From contig JAVBWA010000036.1 in the NCBI GenBank assembly GCA_036677685.1, positions 1-60,001 on the forward strand: 60,001 nt of DNA, given 5' to 3'. The notes beneath the pieces were generated by a model. That model had not been told where the DNA came from, did no database searches, and worked only from the letters and a program-made list of their open reading frames with translations. Origin of the DNA: JAQUBU01 sp036677685. GTDB taxonomy: Bacteria > Bacillota > Syntrophomonadia > Syntrophomonadales > Syntrophomonadaceae. Shown here one piece after another: positions 1 through 7,630 of the stretch. The first letter of the stretch is position 1, and the number at the start of each line of letters is the position of its first letter. The position numbers were made by a program, and so were the translations under genes.

Positions 1-33
1 ATTAATATCCTTCAGAGTGTCAATAAAGTAGCA

Positions 34-150
34 GACCGAGCAAAAAGAGTGAAGAGCAAGGCTTTCAAGAAGCCCGTGATTGAGGCGTACATGAGGTACG
101 TCGATTGAACGGGCTCCTTGAATAACGCAGCTATTCGCTTTTTTTGACGG
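34..150. repeat. R2 repeat, copy 1 (long imperfect hairpin)
   Basis: The stretch folds on itself almost end to end. GACCG at the left pairs with CGGTC at the right. CAAGAAGCCCG (65-75) pairs with CGGGCTCCTTG (110-120) with one mismatch, and GGCGTAC pairs with GTACGTC around a short loop. GATTGA occurs on both sides of the central stem. A second copy lies at 13004-13104 in the opposite orientation. The run of T at about 139-145 after the hairpin could help terminate the gene that ends left of the window. Whether it acts as RNA or as a DNA element cannot be decided from the sequence. Confidence 0.7.
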
Positions 151-155
151 TCTGA

Positions 156-181
156 GGGGGGTAAATCACCCCCCTTTTTTT
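156..181 (+). terminator. Rho-independent terminator
   Basis: GGGGGG (156-161), a seven-base loop, CCCCCC (169-174) and seven T form a textbook intrinsic terminator directly after the R2 copy. It would end transcription from a gene outside the window to the left and insulate the agr-like locus. Confidence 0.85.
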
Positions 182-250
182 GTGCCTCCTTCTCCAAAAG
201 ATATTAGCAATTATTCCCAATTTAAATTATTTTAATTTCCAATAAAGGTT

Positions 251-267
251 AAAGGAGTATTATGTAG
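251..267 (+). promoter_or_regulatory. strong RBS followed by ATG-TAG start-stop
   Basis: AAAGGAG (251-257) is followed at four-base spacing by ATG (262-264) and at once by TAG (265-267). The ATG is in frame with the membrane protein that begins downstream. It is either a minimal start-stop open reading frame in the leader or the original start of the gene with a nonsense second codon. Confidence 0.5.
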
Positions 268-306
268 AAACATTTATCATATCATACTTTATTAAGGATG
301 ATGCTT

Positions 307-798
307 ATGGCTACGATGCCGTTCTACCTGGTTTTTGTACAGTCACTCCCGGAAGCCATGATTTTAATCTGCCTGGGTCTGGTTCTGGCCGGTATTCAAC
401 CGTGCCTGAAACAGGTATTTCTAATTGCCCTGTTCACCTCTTTAGCTAGCTATTTTGTCCGTTCTTTACCACTGCCTCCCGGGGCCAACGTTTTATTCAT
501 GCTTCCCTTGTTTATCATACTGCTTGTTTATATCCACAGGCTTACTTATGTTGCCGCAACAATAAGCACCTTTATAGGTTTTATCTCCCTTAGCCTTTTT
601 GAGCTTGTATTGAATTTTGCTGTATCAGCCATTACAGGGATAACAGTCCGGGATGCCCTGAACGATCCTTTGTGGCGAGTTCTCTTCCCCCTTCCCGAGT
701 TCGTTATTCTTACCGTGGTGATTATTATTCTGCTGCGATACCATATATCTTTTTTTGATATCAATGATTATCTTAGACCAGAGGACGAAAAACTATGA
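307..798 (+). CDS. multi-pass membrane protein of agr-like locus (sensor module)
   Basis: About 163 residues with some five hydrophobic segments and a short charged C-terminal tail (RPEDEKL). No enzymatic motif is visible. The stop overlaps the start of the following histidine kinase in an ATGA arrangement (ATG 795-797, TGA 796-798), which implies translational coupling. That kinase has only about two membrane spans, so this protein may supply the extra sensor segments of an AgrC-like receptor; this is inference. ATG codons stand at 298, 301 and 307; AAGGA at 294-298 gives normal spacing only to 307. An in-frame ATG-TAG with a better RBS lies upstream at 262. Confidence 0.65.
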   Translation: MATMPFYLVFVQSLPEAMILICLGLVLAGIQPCLKQVFLIALFTSLASYFVRSLPLPPGANVLFMLPLFIILLVYIHRLTYVAATISTFIGFISLSLFELVLNFAVSAITGITVRDALNDPLWRVLFPLPEFVILTVVIIILLRYHISFFDINDYLRPEDEKL

Positions 799-1673
799 GA
801 AGGAATTTGTACAAAAGTATAGTTATTCTGGGCCTTACCGTAGTTCTCGTGTTACTGGGATTTTATTATCTGACCTATCTTGAGGGCATAACCCAGGATA
901 TTAGCTATAGAGTACTGGCCTATTGCCTGGTACTGGTCGTAATGCTCGCCATTTGCTTATCGGTATATTTGATCAGCAGGATGTTCATTATTGCCAAGCA
1001 GGACCGCCTTTTTGAGATACAGGAGCTGCATATGCAGCAGTTGGAAGAGATGATGAACATAGTTAAAACCCAGCGCCATGATTTCGTCAACCACTTTCAA
1101 ACCATTTACGGCCTTCTCCAATTGGGGGAGGTGGATGAGGCCCAGTACTTTATCAGGGATTTATACCAGGAAATTGAGGTCACCGGCGATGTCCTGCGGC
1201 TGGCTATCCCTGAAGTCAGTGCTTTGCTGCTGGTGAAAATGAGTAGCGCTGCGAACAAGAATATTTCATTTGGCATGGACATACAGTCAAACCTCGCATG
1301 TATAAATATCAAGCCTGTCGAACTGGTTTCAATTATCGGGAACCTGCTCAACAACGGGTTGGAAGCGGTGGAAGGCCTGGAAGCCGCTGAGCGCAGGCTG
1401 TCCCTGAAAATATTCGAGAATCCGCGTTACTATATAATACAAACCAGCAACCCCGGATTTATCCCGGATGAACTCAAAGCCAGAATTTTTACAGCGGGTT
1501 TTTCCACCCGGGGCGAACAAAACGAGCGCGGCCTGGGACTGGCATCAATTAAAAAACTGGTGGAAAAAAACCAGGGCAGGGTAGTTCTATGGAGTGATGT
1601 GGAAAAGGATGTGCGATTCACCATATGTCTTCCCAAGCGAAAAGGAAAGGAGTTAAAAGATGAGCATTCATGA
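795..1673 (+). CDS. Spo0B-type sensor histidine kinase, AgrC-like
   Basis: A 292-residue kinase. Two membrane segments (about 8-28 and 38-64) precede a coiled helix with RHDFVNH at 94-100, the Spo0B/CitA-style phosphoacceptor motif with His95. A GHKL ATPase domain follows, with the N box NLLNNGLEA (183-191) and the glycine-rich GLGLASI (246-252). It probably autophosphorylates in response to the cyclic peptide and passes phosphate to the LytTR regulator encoded at 2298. It overlaps the upstream gene by 4 bases and the downstream agrB by 14. AgrC proteins usually carry six or seven membrane spans, so the short N-terminus is notable beside the separate membrane protein at 307-798. Confidence 0.85.
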   Translation: MRRNLYKSIVILGLTVVLVLLGFYYLTYLEGITQDISYRVLAYCLVLVVMLAICLSVYLISRMFIIAKQDRLFEIQELHMQQLEEMMNIVKTQRHDFVNHFQTIYGLLQLGEVDEAQYFIRDLYQEIEVTGDVLRLAIPEVSALLLVKMSSAANKNISFGMDIQSNLACINIKPVELVSIIGNLLNNGLEAVEGLEAAERRLSLKIFENPRYYIIQTSNPGFIPDELKARIFTAGFSTRGEQNERGLGLASIKKLVEKNQGRVVLWSDVEKDVRFTICLPKRKGKELKDEHS

Positions 1674-2286
1674 ATCTGCCGATCAAATCGCGGAGTATAT
1701 TGCCAGGGAGCTGGAGTTGGACCATATTCGCCAGGGACGAATTTCCTTTGGGGCTGAACTTTTACTAGGAGAACTGGTTAAACTGGGATGCTTGATTTCG
1801 CTGGCCATTTTATTAGGGATATTTCCCGAAGTATTTACTATTTCGGTTGCGGCTGCTTTATTGCGCCTGGCTTCCGGTGGTGAGCATTGCAGTGAATACT
1901 ATCGCTGTCTTATCGGGGGCACGGCTTGCTTTCTGCTGTTGGGCTGGCTGGTGCAAAAACTCAACCCGTTATTAAATACAAATGTTCTGTTAATTGCCGT
2001 CATCCTGGGTTTTCTGCTGGCGGAGGCCCTGTTGTGGAGGTATGCGCCCGGTGACACCGAGAACAAACGTATTACGGAACCGCAGCAGCGCAGGAAGTTC
2101 AAGAAATTGTCCATGCTTATGGTTCTTGGCTATCTGATCCTGATGCTGTTTTCCTTGGGGATTGCCAGCCTGCATTTCCTTGCCTTGCCCATACTGGCAG
2201 GTATGCTGGAACAGACCTTTACCGTCAGCCCCTGGGGCTATCGCTTCATTCATTTGGTGGATTCGGCATTGGCAATCCGCAAATAG
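1660..2286 (+). CDS. agrB: accessory gene regulator B (AgrB) peptidase
   Basis: A 208-residue integral membrane cysteine endopeptidase that cleaves the C-terminal tail of the AgrD propeptide and forms the thiolactone. His76 and Cys83 lie in GGEHCSEYYRCL with the same seven-residue spacing as His77/Cys84 of Staphylococcus aureus AgrB (established family knowledge). Several hydrophobic helices surround them. It begins inside the 3' end of the kinase gene after AAAGGAG. Its likely substrate is the peptide encoded at 3416-3538. Confidence 0.9.
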   Translation: MSIHESADQIAEYIARELELDHIRQGRISFGAELLLGELVKLGCLISLAILLGIFPEVFTISVAAALLRLASGGEHCSEYYRCLIGGTACFLLLGWLVQKLNPLLNTNVLLIAVILGFLLAEALLWRYAPGDTENKRITEPQQRRKFKKLSMLMVLGYLILMLFSLGIASLHFLALPILAGMLEQTFTVSPWGYRFIHLVDSALAIRK

Positions 2287-2297
2287 AAAGGAACATA

Positions 2298-3017
2298 GTG
2301 CGTATGGATATTATAATTGCAGATGATGATCCGCCCACCGGCCTTTACCTCAAACAGTTACTGGAGCAATTACCCGATATCGGTGTTTTGGCGGTGGCCA
2401 ACAGCGGCGCCGAAGCCCTGCGTTTAAGCAAGGAATACCAGGCACAGGTATACTTTATGGATATTGATATGCCGGATATGAACGGGCTGGAGGTGGCAGC
2501 CACCATAGCCCGGTCGCAAAGCGATGTGTTCTTCATCTTTGTAACCGCCTATCCTGATTATGCCCTGCAGGCATTTGAATTATATTCCTTTGATTACATC
2601 CTCAAGCCTTTTGATGAGGGAAGAATTAAAAAAACCGTAAGAAAATTACAACAGCGCATGATAAATAGAGCAACCATACCATGTGAAGCCGAGACCATCA
2701 TCAGCATCAACACCCAGAAAGGCAAGGTCCTGCTGAAAACCAATGAAATATCATATGTTGAAAGCCGTTGGCCCAAGGTCTTTATTAAGTCGGGATCTCT
2801 TCGCTATTGCACTGTCAACAGCCTCCATACCCTGGAGGAGAAGCTGGTTCCTTACGGCTTTTTCCGCAGCCACCGCTGTTACCTGGTCAACCTTAAAGCA
2901 GTCAAGGAAATAAGCAAATCAGGTTATACCTACCAGATATTATTGAATTCGGGCGATAAAGCCATGTTAAGCCGCAGCCGGGAACCGGAACTCCGCAAGC
3001 TGATCGATAGACTATAG
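2298..3017 (+). CDS. LytTR-family response regulator, AgrA-like
   Basis: A 239-residue regulator: an N-terminal receiver with acidic pocket ADDD (8-11) and probable phosphoacceptor Asp55 in FMDIDMP, then a LytTR DNA-binding domain from about 140 to the end (LKTNEISYVES, FFRSHRCYLVNLKAV). LytTR proteins bind paired 9-bp direct repeats about 12 bp apart; such a pair lies just downstream at 3094-3127, ahead of agrD. The GTG at 2298 follows AAAGGAA at five bases; an ATG at 2304 is the alternative. It is the last gene of the four-gene transcription unit that starts at 307. Confidence 0.88.
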   Translation: MRMDIIIADDDPPTGLYLKQLLEQLPDIGVLAVANSGAEALRLSKEYQAQVYFMDIDMPDMNGLEVAATIARSQSDVFFIFVTAYPDYALQAFELYSFDYILKPFDEGRIKKTVRKLQQRMINRATIPCEAETIISINTQKGKVLLKTNEISYVESRWPKVFIKSGSLRYCTVNSLHTLEEKLVPYGFFRSHRCYLVNLKAVKEISKSGYTYQILLNSGDKAMLSRSREPELRKLIDRL

Positions 3018-3093
3018 TTCTATTTACTGAATTCAATAAACCTGTTATCAACGACTTGCTGTTTCCGGTTTTCTCAATATATGCATGGATGGC

Positions 3094-3127
3094 TTAGCCA
3101 TTCACCCGCCTAAATTAGCCGTTCACC
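3094..3127 (+). promoter_or_regulatory. LytTR-type direct repeat upstream of agrD
   Basis: TTAGCCATTCACC (3094-3106) and TTAGCCGTTCACC (3115-3127) are direct repeats with a 21-bp period, the one-turn-per-half-site geometry of LytTR regulators (9-bp site plus 12-bp spacer). The core CCGTTCA resembles the LytTR consensus. A weak promoter follows: ATTGAA (3136-3141), 16 bases, GATAAA (3158-3163). I infer a site for the response regulator encoded just upstream, driving agrD. Confidence 0.55.
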
Positions 3128-3165
3128 TTATTCCTATTGAAATCGCGCCTCAGCTGGGATAAATT

Positions 3166-3267
3166 GTTTCAACACACCGTTGCAACGAGGCGGGAGGTTG
3201 GAACCCGCCGCCTGTTTGGTTTTTTAGAAACCTGATCAAGTATGTGGGGGAGATCTTTTCGCCTCGT
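3166..3267 (+). repeat. R1 repeat, tandem copy A1
   Basis: Begins with GTTTCAACACACCG, then AACGAGGCG (3184-3192), and ends with the exact inverted repeat CGCCTCGTT. The 5' arm can alternatively pair with CCGCCTGTT in the middle. It is followed after a 100-bp period by a nearly identical copy. Together the copies form most of the leader ahead of agrD. Confidence 0.9.
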
Positions 3268-3368
3268 TTCAACACACCGCTGCAACGAGGCGGGGGGTTG
3301 GAACCCGCCGCCTGTTTGGTTTTTAGAAACCTGATCAAGTATGTGGGGGAGATCTTTTCGCCTCGTTA
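3266..3368 (+). repeat. R1 repeat, tandem copy A2
   Basis: Near-identical to copy A1, differing by a few substitutions and one T in a T-run, so the duplication is recent. The two copies share the GTT at their junction: the end of A1 is also the start of the GTTTCAACACACC segment of A2. It ends 33 bases before the agrD ribosome binding site. Confidence 0.9.
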
Positions 3369-3415
3369 TAACCTAACAATTCCTTCTCAAAACTTTTTGG
3401 AAGGAGGTGATAGTT

Positions 3416-3538
3416 ATGCGTAAACCCTTAAAAATCAGACTGTTGCAGGTAGCCTCAGTATTCTTTCTCTTAATTGCCAGCGGCGGTATAAAGCCGGCTT
3501 GCCTTTTGCACTGGTACCAGCCCAAACTTCCGGAGTAA
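3416..3538 (+). CDS. agrD: AgrD-like cyclic lactone autoinducer precursor
   Basis: A 40-residue open reading frame after the perfect ribosome binding site AAGGAGGTGA (3401-3410). It has the three parts of an AgrD propeptide: a basic amphipathic N-terminal leader (MRKPLKIRLLQ, then VASVFFLLIASGG), a core CLLHW starting at Cys29, and the acidic proline tail YQPKLPE typical of clostridial cyclic lactone autoinducers. By analogy AgrB removes the tail and Cys29 forms a thiolactone with the C-terminal residue of the core, probably Trp33. Two R1 repeats and a possible LytTR site separate it from the regulator gene. It is too short for routine gene calling. Confidence 0.9.
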   Translation: MRKPLKIRLLQVASVFFLLIASGGIKPACLLHWYQPKLPE

Positions 3539-3641
3539 GTCGCCAGGATTTTAGGAGGAGAGAAAGGGACATTCTTTTTTTACTTCCTCATAATTGAAAT
3601 TGATAACCAAATAGTCTTTGCTACAGGTAGTTAGCATAAAG

Positions 3642-3676
3642 CCCAAAGGGATAAATTTATCCCTTTGGGTATTTTT
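3642..3676 (+). terminator. intrinsic terminator after agrD
   Basis: A perfect palindrome CCCAAAGGGATAAA...TTTATCCCTTTGGG (3642-3669) is followed by TATTTTT. It closes the agr-like locus. Confidence 0.88.
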
Positions 3677-3694
3677 AAGTTAGGGAGGCTCATA

Positions 3695-4365
3695 ATGAAG
3701 AACAAGTCGATGCTTATACTGCTTTTTTTGCCGCGTTGATAATTACTATTGCTTATTATTTGAGTTACAATGTGCCCCTAAAATCAAATTCACAAAAGCT
3801 TAATAGCTCTGGAATTTATATACTATCCACTCCTCGTACCGTACACTTTTTATCATCTAACTATGACTTTCTTTCGGAAATAGATTTGTTAGGTGGATTC
3901 GATTTAGCTGCCGGGAAAAACGGCAAGGTATATGTCGCTATACCAGGCAGTTCAAAGAAGCAAGGTAAAGAAGTCGACGTTTTACAGAATGGCAAATTAA
4001 AGAAAAAAATTAAATTAAGCTACTCTTTGCCCTGGATCGTAAAATATTATCCCTATAATAAAAAAATATATGTAGGACATATGACAAAGATTACATACCA
4101 TAATGAAAACTGCATTACGGTAATTGATACTATGAAGGATGAAGAAGAAAGCAATATTATGCATGATTATGGTGTTTATGATATGGTGTTCTCCCCGGAC
4201 AACAAAATGATAGTAAGCGCTTCTGGAATTAAAGGCAAAGACAGAAGGCTGAATGTGTTTGATTTGAGCAATAATTCATTAATAAATACTATTCCTATGG
4301 ATGAGATAAGGCTTGACTCCATGGTTTTGGCCAGCAATGGATTAATATTCGGAAGCACTTGGAAG
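3695..4365 (+). pseudogene. broken beta-propeller surface protein gene
   Basis: The natural start is ATG 3695 after TAGGGAGG. It encodes MKNKSMLILL and then runs off frame at a run of seven T (3723-3729); one more T would join it to the long frame from 3736, giving a normal signal anchor (LLFFAALIITIAYYLSYN). The rest looks like YncE/WD40-type propeller blades (VFSPDNKMIVSASG, LNVFDLSNNS). The frame stops being propeller-like at about 4365, where a reverse-strand kinase fragment begins, so the gene also lacks its 3' part. Confidence 0.65.
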
Positions 4366-4590
4366 CAAGGTTTAAGTCGCTGACCAGCGTCTTGATACGT
4401 TCGCTCTGCCTGCGGATAATACCCGCCTGCTCCCGCTTAGCCGGCGGCAGTTCGGGTCGTCTTCAAGCTGGCTGGCATAACCCATAACCAGAGAAAGCGG
4501 TGTGCGGATGTCGTGGGATACGCCGGCAATCCATGTTGTGCGGGCATTGTCCCGCTGATTGAGAGCGGTCTCCTGCCGGAACGGCGGTGA
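4365..4590 (-). pseudogene. histidine kinase fragment (HisKA region)
   Basis: On the minus strand the segment encodes a HisKA phosphoacceptor helix with SHDIRTPLSLVMGYASQLEDD. After a one-base frameshift it continues as ELPPAKREQAGIIRRQSE and then IKTLVSDLNLASK, the X-box region. Both the sensor part upstream and the ATPase domain downstream are missing. It abuts the propeller fragment on one side and an ABC permease fragment on the other, so it is a rearrangement scar. Kinases of this type often sit with lantibiotic or bacitracin exporters, which fits the neighbour. Confidence 0.7.
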
Positions 4591-4594
4591 GCTT

Positions 4595-4967
4595 ATGATA
4601 AAGGCCTTTGCCATGGAATTTCGGAAAATCCGCCGCCGCAAAGTCTGGGTAATCGTCGCCGCCCTGATTTCCGTACAGATACTGTGGTCGCTTTGGGAAA
4701 TCGACCGTATGGACGCACACGACCTTTCCCAGGGCTGGATGTATTTTCTATACCAGTTCCCGCTCTTGAACTCTATCATGATGCCGGTTATTGCGGCCGT
4801 AGTGGCTTCACGGCTGTGCGATATCGAACACAAGGGACAGACCTGAAGCTTCTGAATACCATGATGCTCGCCGGGCGTTTGTTCGCCGCCAAATTTTTAT
4901 CTATCTGGCGGTCTGCATTATGTTTGCCATCGTATGGCTGAAAAAACGGGATGTGGTTGCGGGTTAA
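4595..4967 (+). pseudogene. internally deleted ABC-2 permease
   Basis: Begins with an intact N-terminus (MIKAFAMEFRKIRRRKVWVI; membrane segment about 15-35) of a lantibiotic-immunity/bacitracin-type ABC-2 permease. It then shifts frame near 4845 (LKLLNTMMLAGRLFAAKFLS) and jumps near 4910 to what looks like the last membrane helix (AVCIMFAIVWLKKRDVVAG, stop 4965-4967). The full-length family is roughly 240 residues, so most of the middle is deleted. Clearly non-functional. Confidence 0.7.
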
Positions 4968-4974
4968 TTCAACA

Positions 4975-5475
4975 AGGGGTCGAGTAGACCCGGGGACTCG
5001 CACCCCGAGTCTCTCACGGAACCGTACGTGACACTCTCGCATCATACGGCTCTTGTTATCCAATCGTCGGTCGTAGACCCAGTAACCAGTGATAGAAAAG
5101 GGTGGGATTAGCCTTAGCCGTTAGCCCAAGAATACGATACGCCTTCTTCAGGCTCTTCCCAGCCCTCTTATGCCGTCGCCTTATCCATCTGGTCAATGCG
5201 AAATTCACAAAAATAAGTTCTCTTCTAGCATTACTTACTCGGAATTTGGAGAAATAGTTTAGCCATCCCCTTATGACCGGATTCATTAACGCTGCCAGTT
5301 CTTCTATTGTGACTATTTTATTCTTCACGGCGCTCACCTGACCATTTCTATGGCCTTTTCCATTTGCGTTCAGCACCGCAACTGCCTGATAAAAGTTGCC
5401 CTCTTTTCGATATAAAAAGCCCCGGTACTTACTTAGGAATATGTACGCACCTTGTTGTGTATGATTGCCTTGCAC
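4975..5475 (-). mobile_element. 3' fragment of a group II intron with maturase C-terminus
   Basis: Minus-strand coding from 5475 to 5056 gives the C-terminal part of a group II intron reverse transcriptase/maturase: domain X/GIIM features (EELAALMNPVIRGWLNYFSK) and a basic tail (TRWIRRRHKRAGKSLKKAY). Downstream on the same strand (about 5054 to 4975) is a domain V hairpin starting GAGCCGTATGATGCGAGAG and closing GTACGGTTC, then a domain VI-like hairpin. The reverse transcriptase domain and the intron 5' half are absent, so the element is dead and truncated. Confidence 0.85.
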
Positions 5476-5545
5476 ATAATAAAAATTATTCCATATATTA
5501 CATTGATTGCAATCAAAGATAATATTTATAAGGAGATGACGGATT

Positions 5546-5989
5546 ATGCCAACAATGGTAACCTTATCAAATAAGACCGAGCTTCAAAATAGAGATAGTG
5601 TCGAAATTTTGGCACGTATGATCTACCAAGAAGCAGGTAACCAATCAAATGAGGGCAAAAGAGCGGTTGCGTTTGTAGCCCAAAACAGACACCAATCCCC
5701 CAATTTCCCCAACACCTACTATAATGTTATTGTAGCAAGTAATCAATTTGCTGTAGCTCTAACATACAAGAGTGCAACCCAGGCTGAATATGACTCATAT
5801 GATGCTTGTTATAGTATTGCAAACAGCATGTCAAGCCAAACTAATCCAATAGGATCACGGGTTTATTTTTGTCTTGAAAGCATTGTTACCAATTTGGATA
5901 AAACTAACGGAAACGGAGCGTACTCAGGAACCGCCTCTAAAACTTTTACAGATGGCAAAACTATTGGGGCTCATATTTTTTACTCTTAA
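5546..5989 (+). CDS. SleB-type cell wall hydrolase
   Basis: A 147-residue protein matching the Hydrolase_2/SleB catalytic domain: LARMIYQEAGNQSNEGKRAV at 24-43 contains the conserved acidic residue of this lytic family, followed by FVAQNR. No signal peptide or peptidoglycan-binding domain is visible, unlike SleB itself, which has both. The C-terminal half (FTDGKTIGAHIFYS) fits the family end. Good RBS (AAGGAGATGACGG) before ATG. Plausible roles are spore cortex or cell-wall turnover; export route unclear. It directly follows the degraded region. Confidence 0.75.
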   Translation: MPTMVTLSNKTELQNRDSVEILARMIYQEAGNQSNEGKRAVAFVAQNRHQSPNFPNTYYNVIVASNQFAVALTYKSATQAEYDSYDACYSIANSMSSQTNPIGSRVYFCLESIVTNLDKTNGNGAYSGTASKTFTDGKTIGAHIFYS

Positions 5990-6102
5990 AGCGATTGCTA
6001 TTAATTGGGGGTTGTGCGGACAATTTCTGCTACTATAGACATCTATTTTCGGGCTGTCTTGAAATATAGGTTGTCTTTAGAATATCACCAACCTCATGGC
6101 AA

Positions 6103-6135
6103 ACAGAGCAAAGGAGTGGCCATCCTTTGCTCTGT
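6103..6135. terminator. hairpin between convergent genes
   Basis: ACAGAGCAAAGGA (6103-6115) and its perfect complement TCCTTTGCTCTGT (6123-6135) enclose a seven-base loop. The hydrolase and stalk-domain genes converge here. T-tracts are weak on both sides, so a bidirectional terminator is likely but not certain. Confidence 0.6.
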
Positions 6136-6150
6136 TGTAGTAATCTAACA

Positions 6151-7101
6151 CTACAGCCCCCACTCAATAATCCACTTATTAAGTTCTTCTAATGAGTAAA
6201 ACTTTATAAAATCCATTTTATTAACGATATAGCTATTGCCATTAAACGTATAGTCAAATTTAAAGGCACCAATCGCTTGTTGCTTTGCGCCATATTCATT
6301 TTTCACGACAATCAGACATGATACGATCTCGTCATTCGCTATATAATACGACTGGTATTCAATGGCGCGTTTTATCATATAGTTATAGTACGATTCTAAA
6401 TTATGTAGGTCACTGTCTTCTTTAGCCCACTCATTCGCGATAGACATATCCAAATAATCATATGAAAGGGACCAACTGCCCTCTCCTGTGGTCATAGTAA
6501 AATTATTATTATCCGCAGCAAATTCGACATGATTTTTTAAGTAGTCAGAAATATCGCCTACGGAGATTTCCTCCAAAGACTTTTTATCAACAACGTAGAG
6601 CTTTTGACCATGTATTCCAGTTCCAGCAGCAGTATTTGTAACAATGGCAATATGGTTATTATCATGGATCAAAGAAGTTATAGGCTGTCTATCTGTATTT
6701 TGCCCTGCCCATTTGAACACTTTATTTACGCCATCGACAGACAAAATAAAATCTGATAAAGGTTCATTTTTAGGCTGGTTTTTATTTAATGCAAATAGTT
6801 GTATTCCATCCAAATCTCCAGCAGCGTAACGAAATATGTTAGCCGGATATTCTGCCGCATATTTTGTCACAACCGCTTCCCTTTTATCGGCATCCCACTT
6901 AACCTTATATCCCAATTCAGAGCCTGCTGAGGCCAACGGTATATAAATAGAATCGTTTTGAATAATCATCTCATCAGAAAGACTTGATATTTCACCGTTA
7001 ATTATTATCTTAGAGCTTGGTATAGCACCCAAGACTACAAAAATTCCATTAGCGAAAAGCACTGTAATAACTACCATTAAGGTTAAGACACGCTTACTCA
7101 T
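6151..7101 (-). CDS. secreted stalk-domain (copper amine oxidase N-like) protein
   Basis: A 316-residue protein with an N-terminal signal sequence (MSKRVLTLMVVITVLFANGIF) and a stalk domain of the copper amine oxidase N-terminal type at about 30-82 (KIIINGEISS, IYIPLASAGSELGYKVKWDADKREAVVTK). The remainder has no recognised motif. Despite the family name these domains do not show amine oxidase activity; they are common cell-surface modules in Clostridia. Two other stalk-domain proteins occur in the window (15006 and 44488). Probably monocistronic. Confidence 0.7.
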   Translation of the reverse strand: MSKRVLTLMVVITVLFANGIFVVLGAIPSSKIIINGEISSLSDEMIIQNDSIYIPLASAGSELGYKVKWDADKREAVVTKYAAEYPANIFRYAAGDLDGIQLFALNKNQPKNEPLSDFILSVDGVNKVFKWAGQNTDRQPITSLIHDNNHIAIVTNTAAGTGIHGQKLYVVDKKSLEEISVGDISDYLKNHVEFAADNNNFTMTTGEGSWSLSYDYLDMSIANEWAKEDSDLHNLESYYNYMIKRAIEYQSYYIANDEIVSCLIVVKNEYGAKQQAIGAFKFDYTFNGNSYIVNKMDFIKFYSLEELNKWIIEWGL

Positions 7102-7630
7102 TATAATTCCCCCATCCCATTTTGTTTTATCATTTTGCTGGTTTTTGTCAGAGTTTTACAATTGCGGATAATTATTTAAAAATAGTATTCATAATAATAT
7201 AGTTTGCCTATAATTCCCCCATACCTAATTCTCCTATGATCTCCACCTTAAGTGGTCCTTTTTAAGGATAGGCTTAATTCAATTTCCCAACAACCCAAAT
7301 GTATCACCATATTACTCTTTGAATAGACAGGTTTTGACTGAATGAGACAAGCTCGTGTCTTTCCTAGAGGAAGCTATGACCCGTTTTCCGGATTGCTCGT
7401 TTCCGATCAATCAAGGTTGGTTCTCCGTGTTTTATGGGGGGAAATATACACCGTTTATGATATTCTATATATTGGAATAGTTGTTAAGGATGTTTGGGTA
7501 TGACCTGGTAAGAATTATCAGGTTTTATCTTCCCGGTTTTATTATTTCATTCATTATGACGGCGACAAAAACTATGTATGCCTTTTTGAGCTGATGTAAA
7601 AGATCGCAAATCTCATCGGTTTGGTTTGGA
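7102..7630. other. gene-poor stretch, probably decayed sequence
   Basis: Low-coding, partly AT-rich sequence. A 53-codon frame from 7342 to 7503 has no ribosome binding site and no recognisable content. The only interpretable coding trace is the racemase tail that follows at 7631. Confidence 0.4.

Noticed and set aside
12..197. 61-codon minus-strand frame
   Set aside because: It covers the R2 hairpin and a terminator; the reading is a by-product of those elements.
3150..3338. Minus-strand frame with repeated residues across the tandem R1 copies
   Set aside because: The repeated peptide only mirrors the duplicated non-coding repeat; no RBS.
3166..3368. CRISPR array
   Set aside because: There are only two 100-bp units with no spacers between them, and copies occur singly elsewhere in both orientations.
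7342..7503. 53-codon plus-strand frame
   Set aside because: No RBS, no recognisable sequence, in a decayed region.
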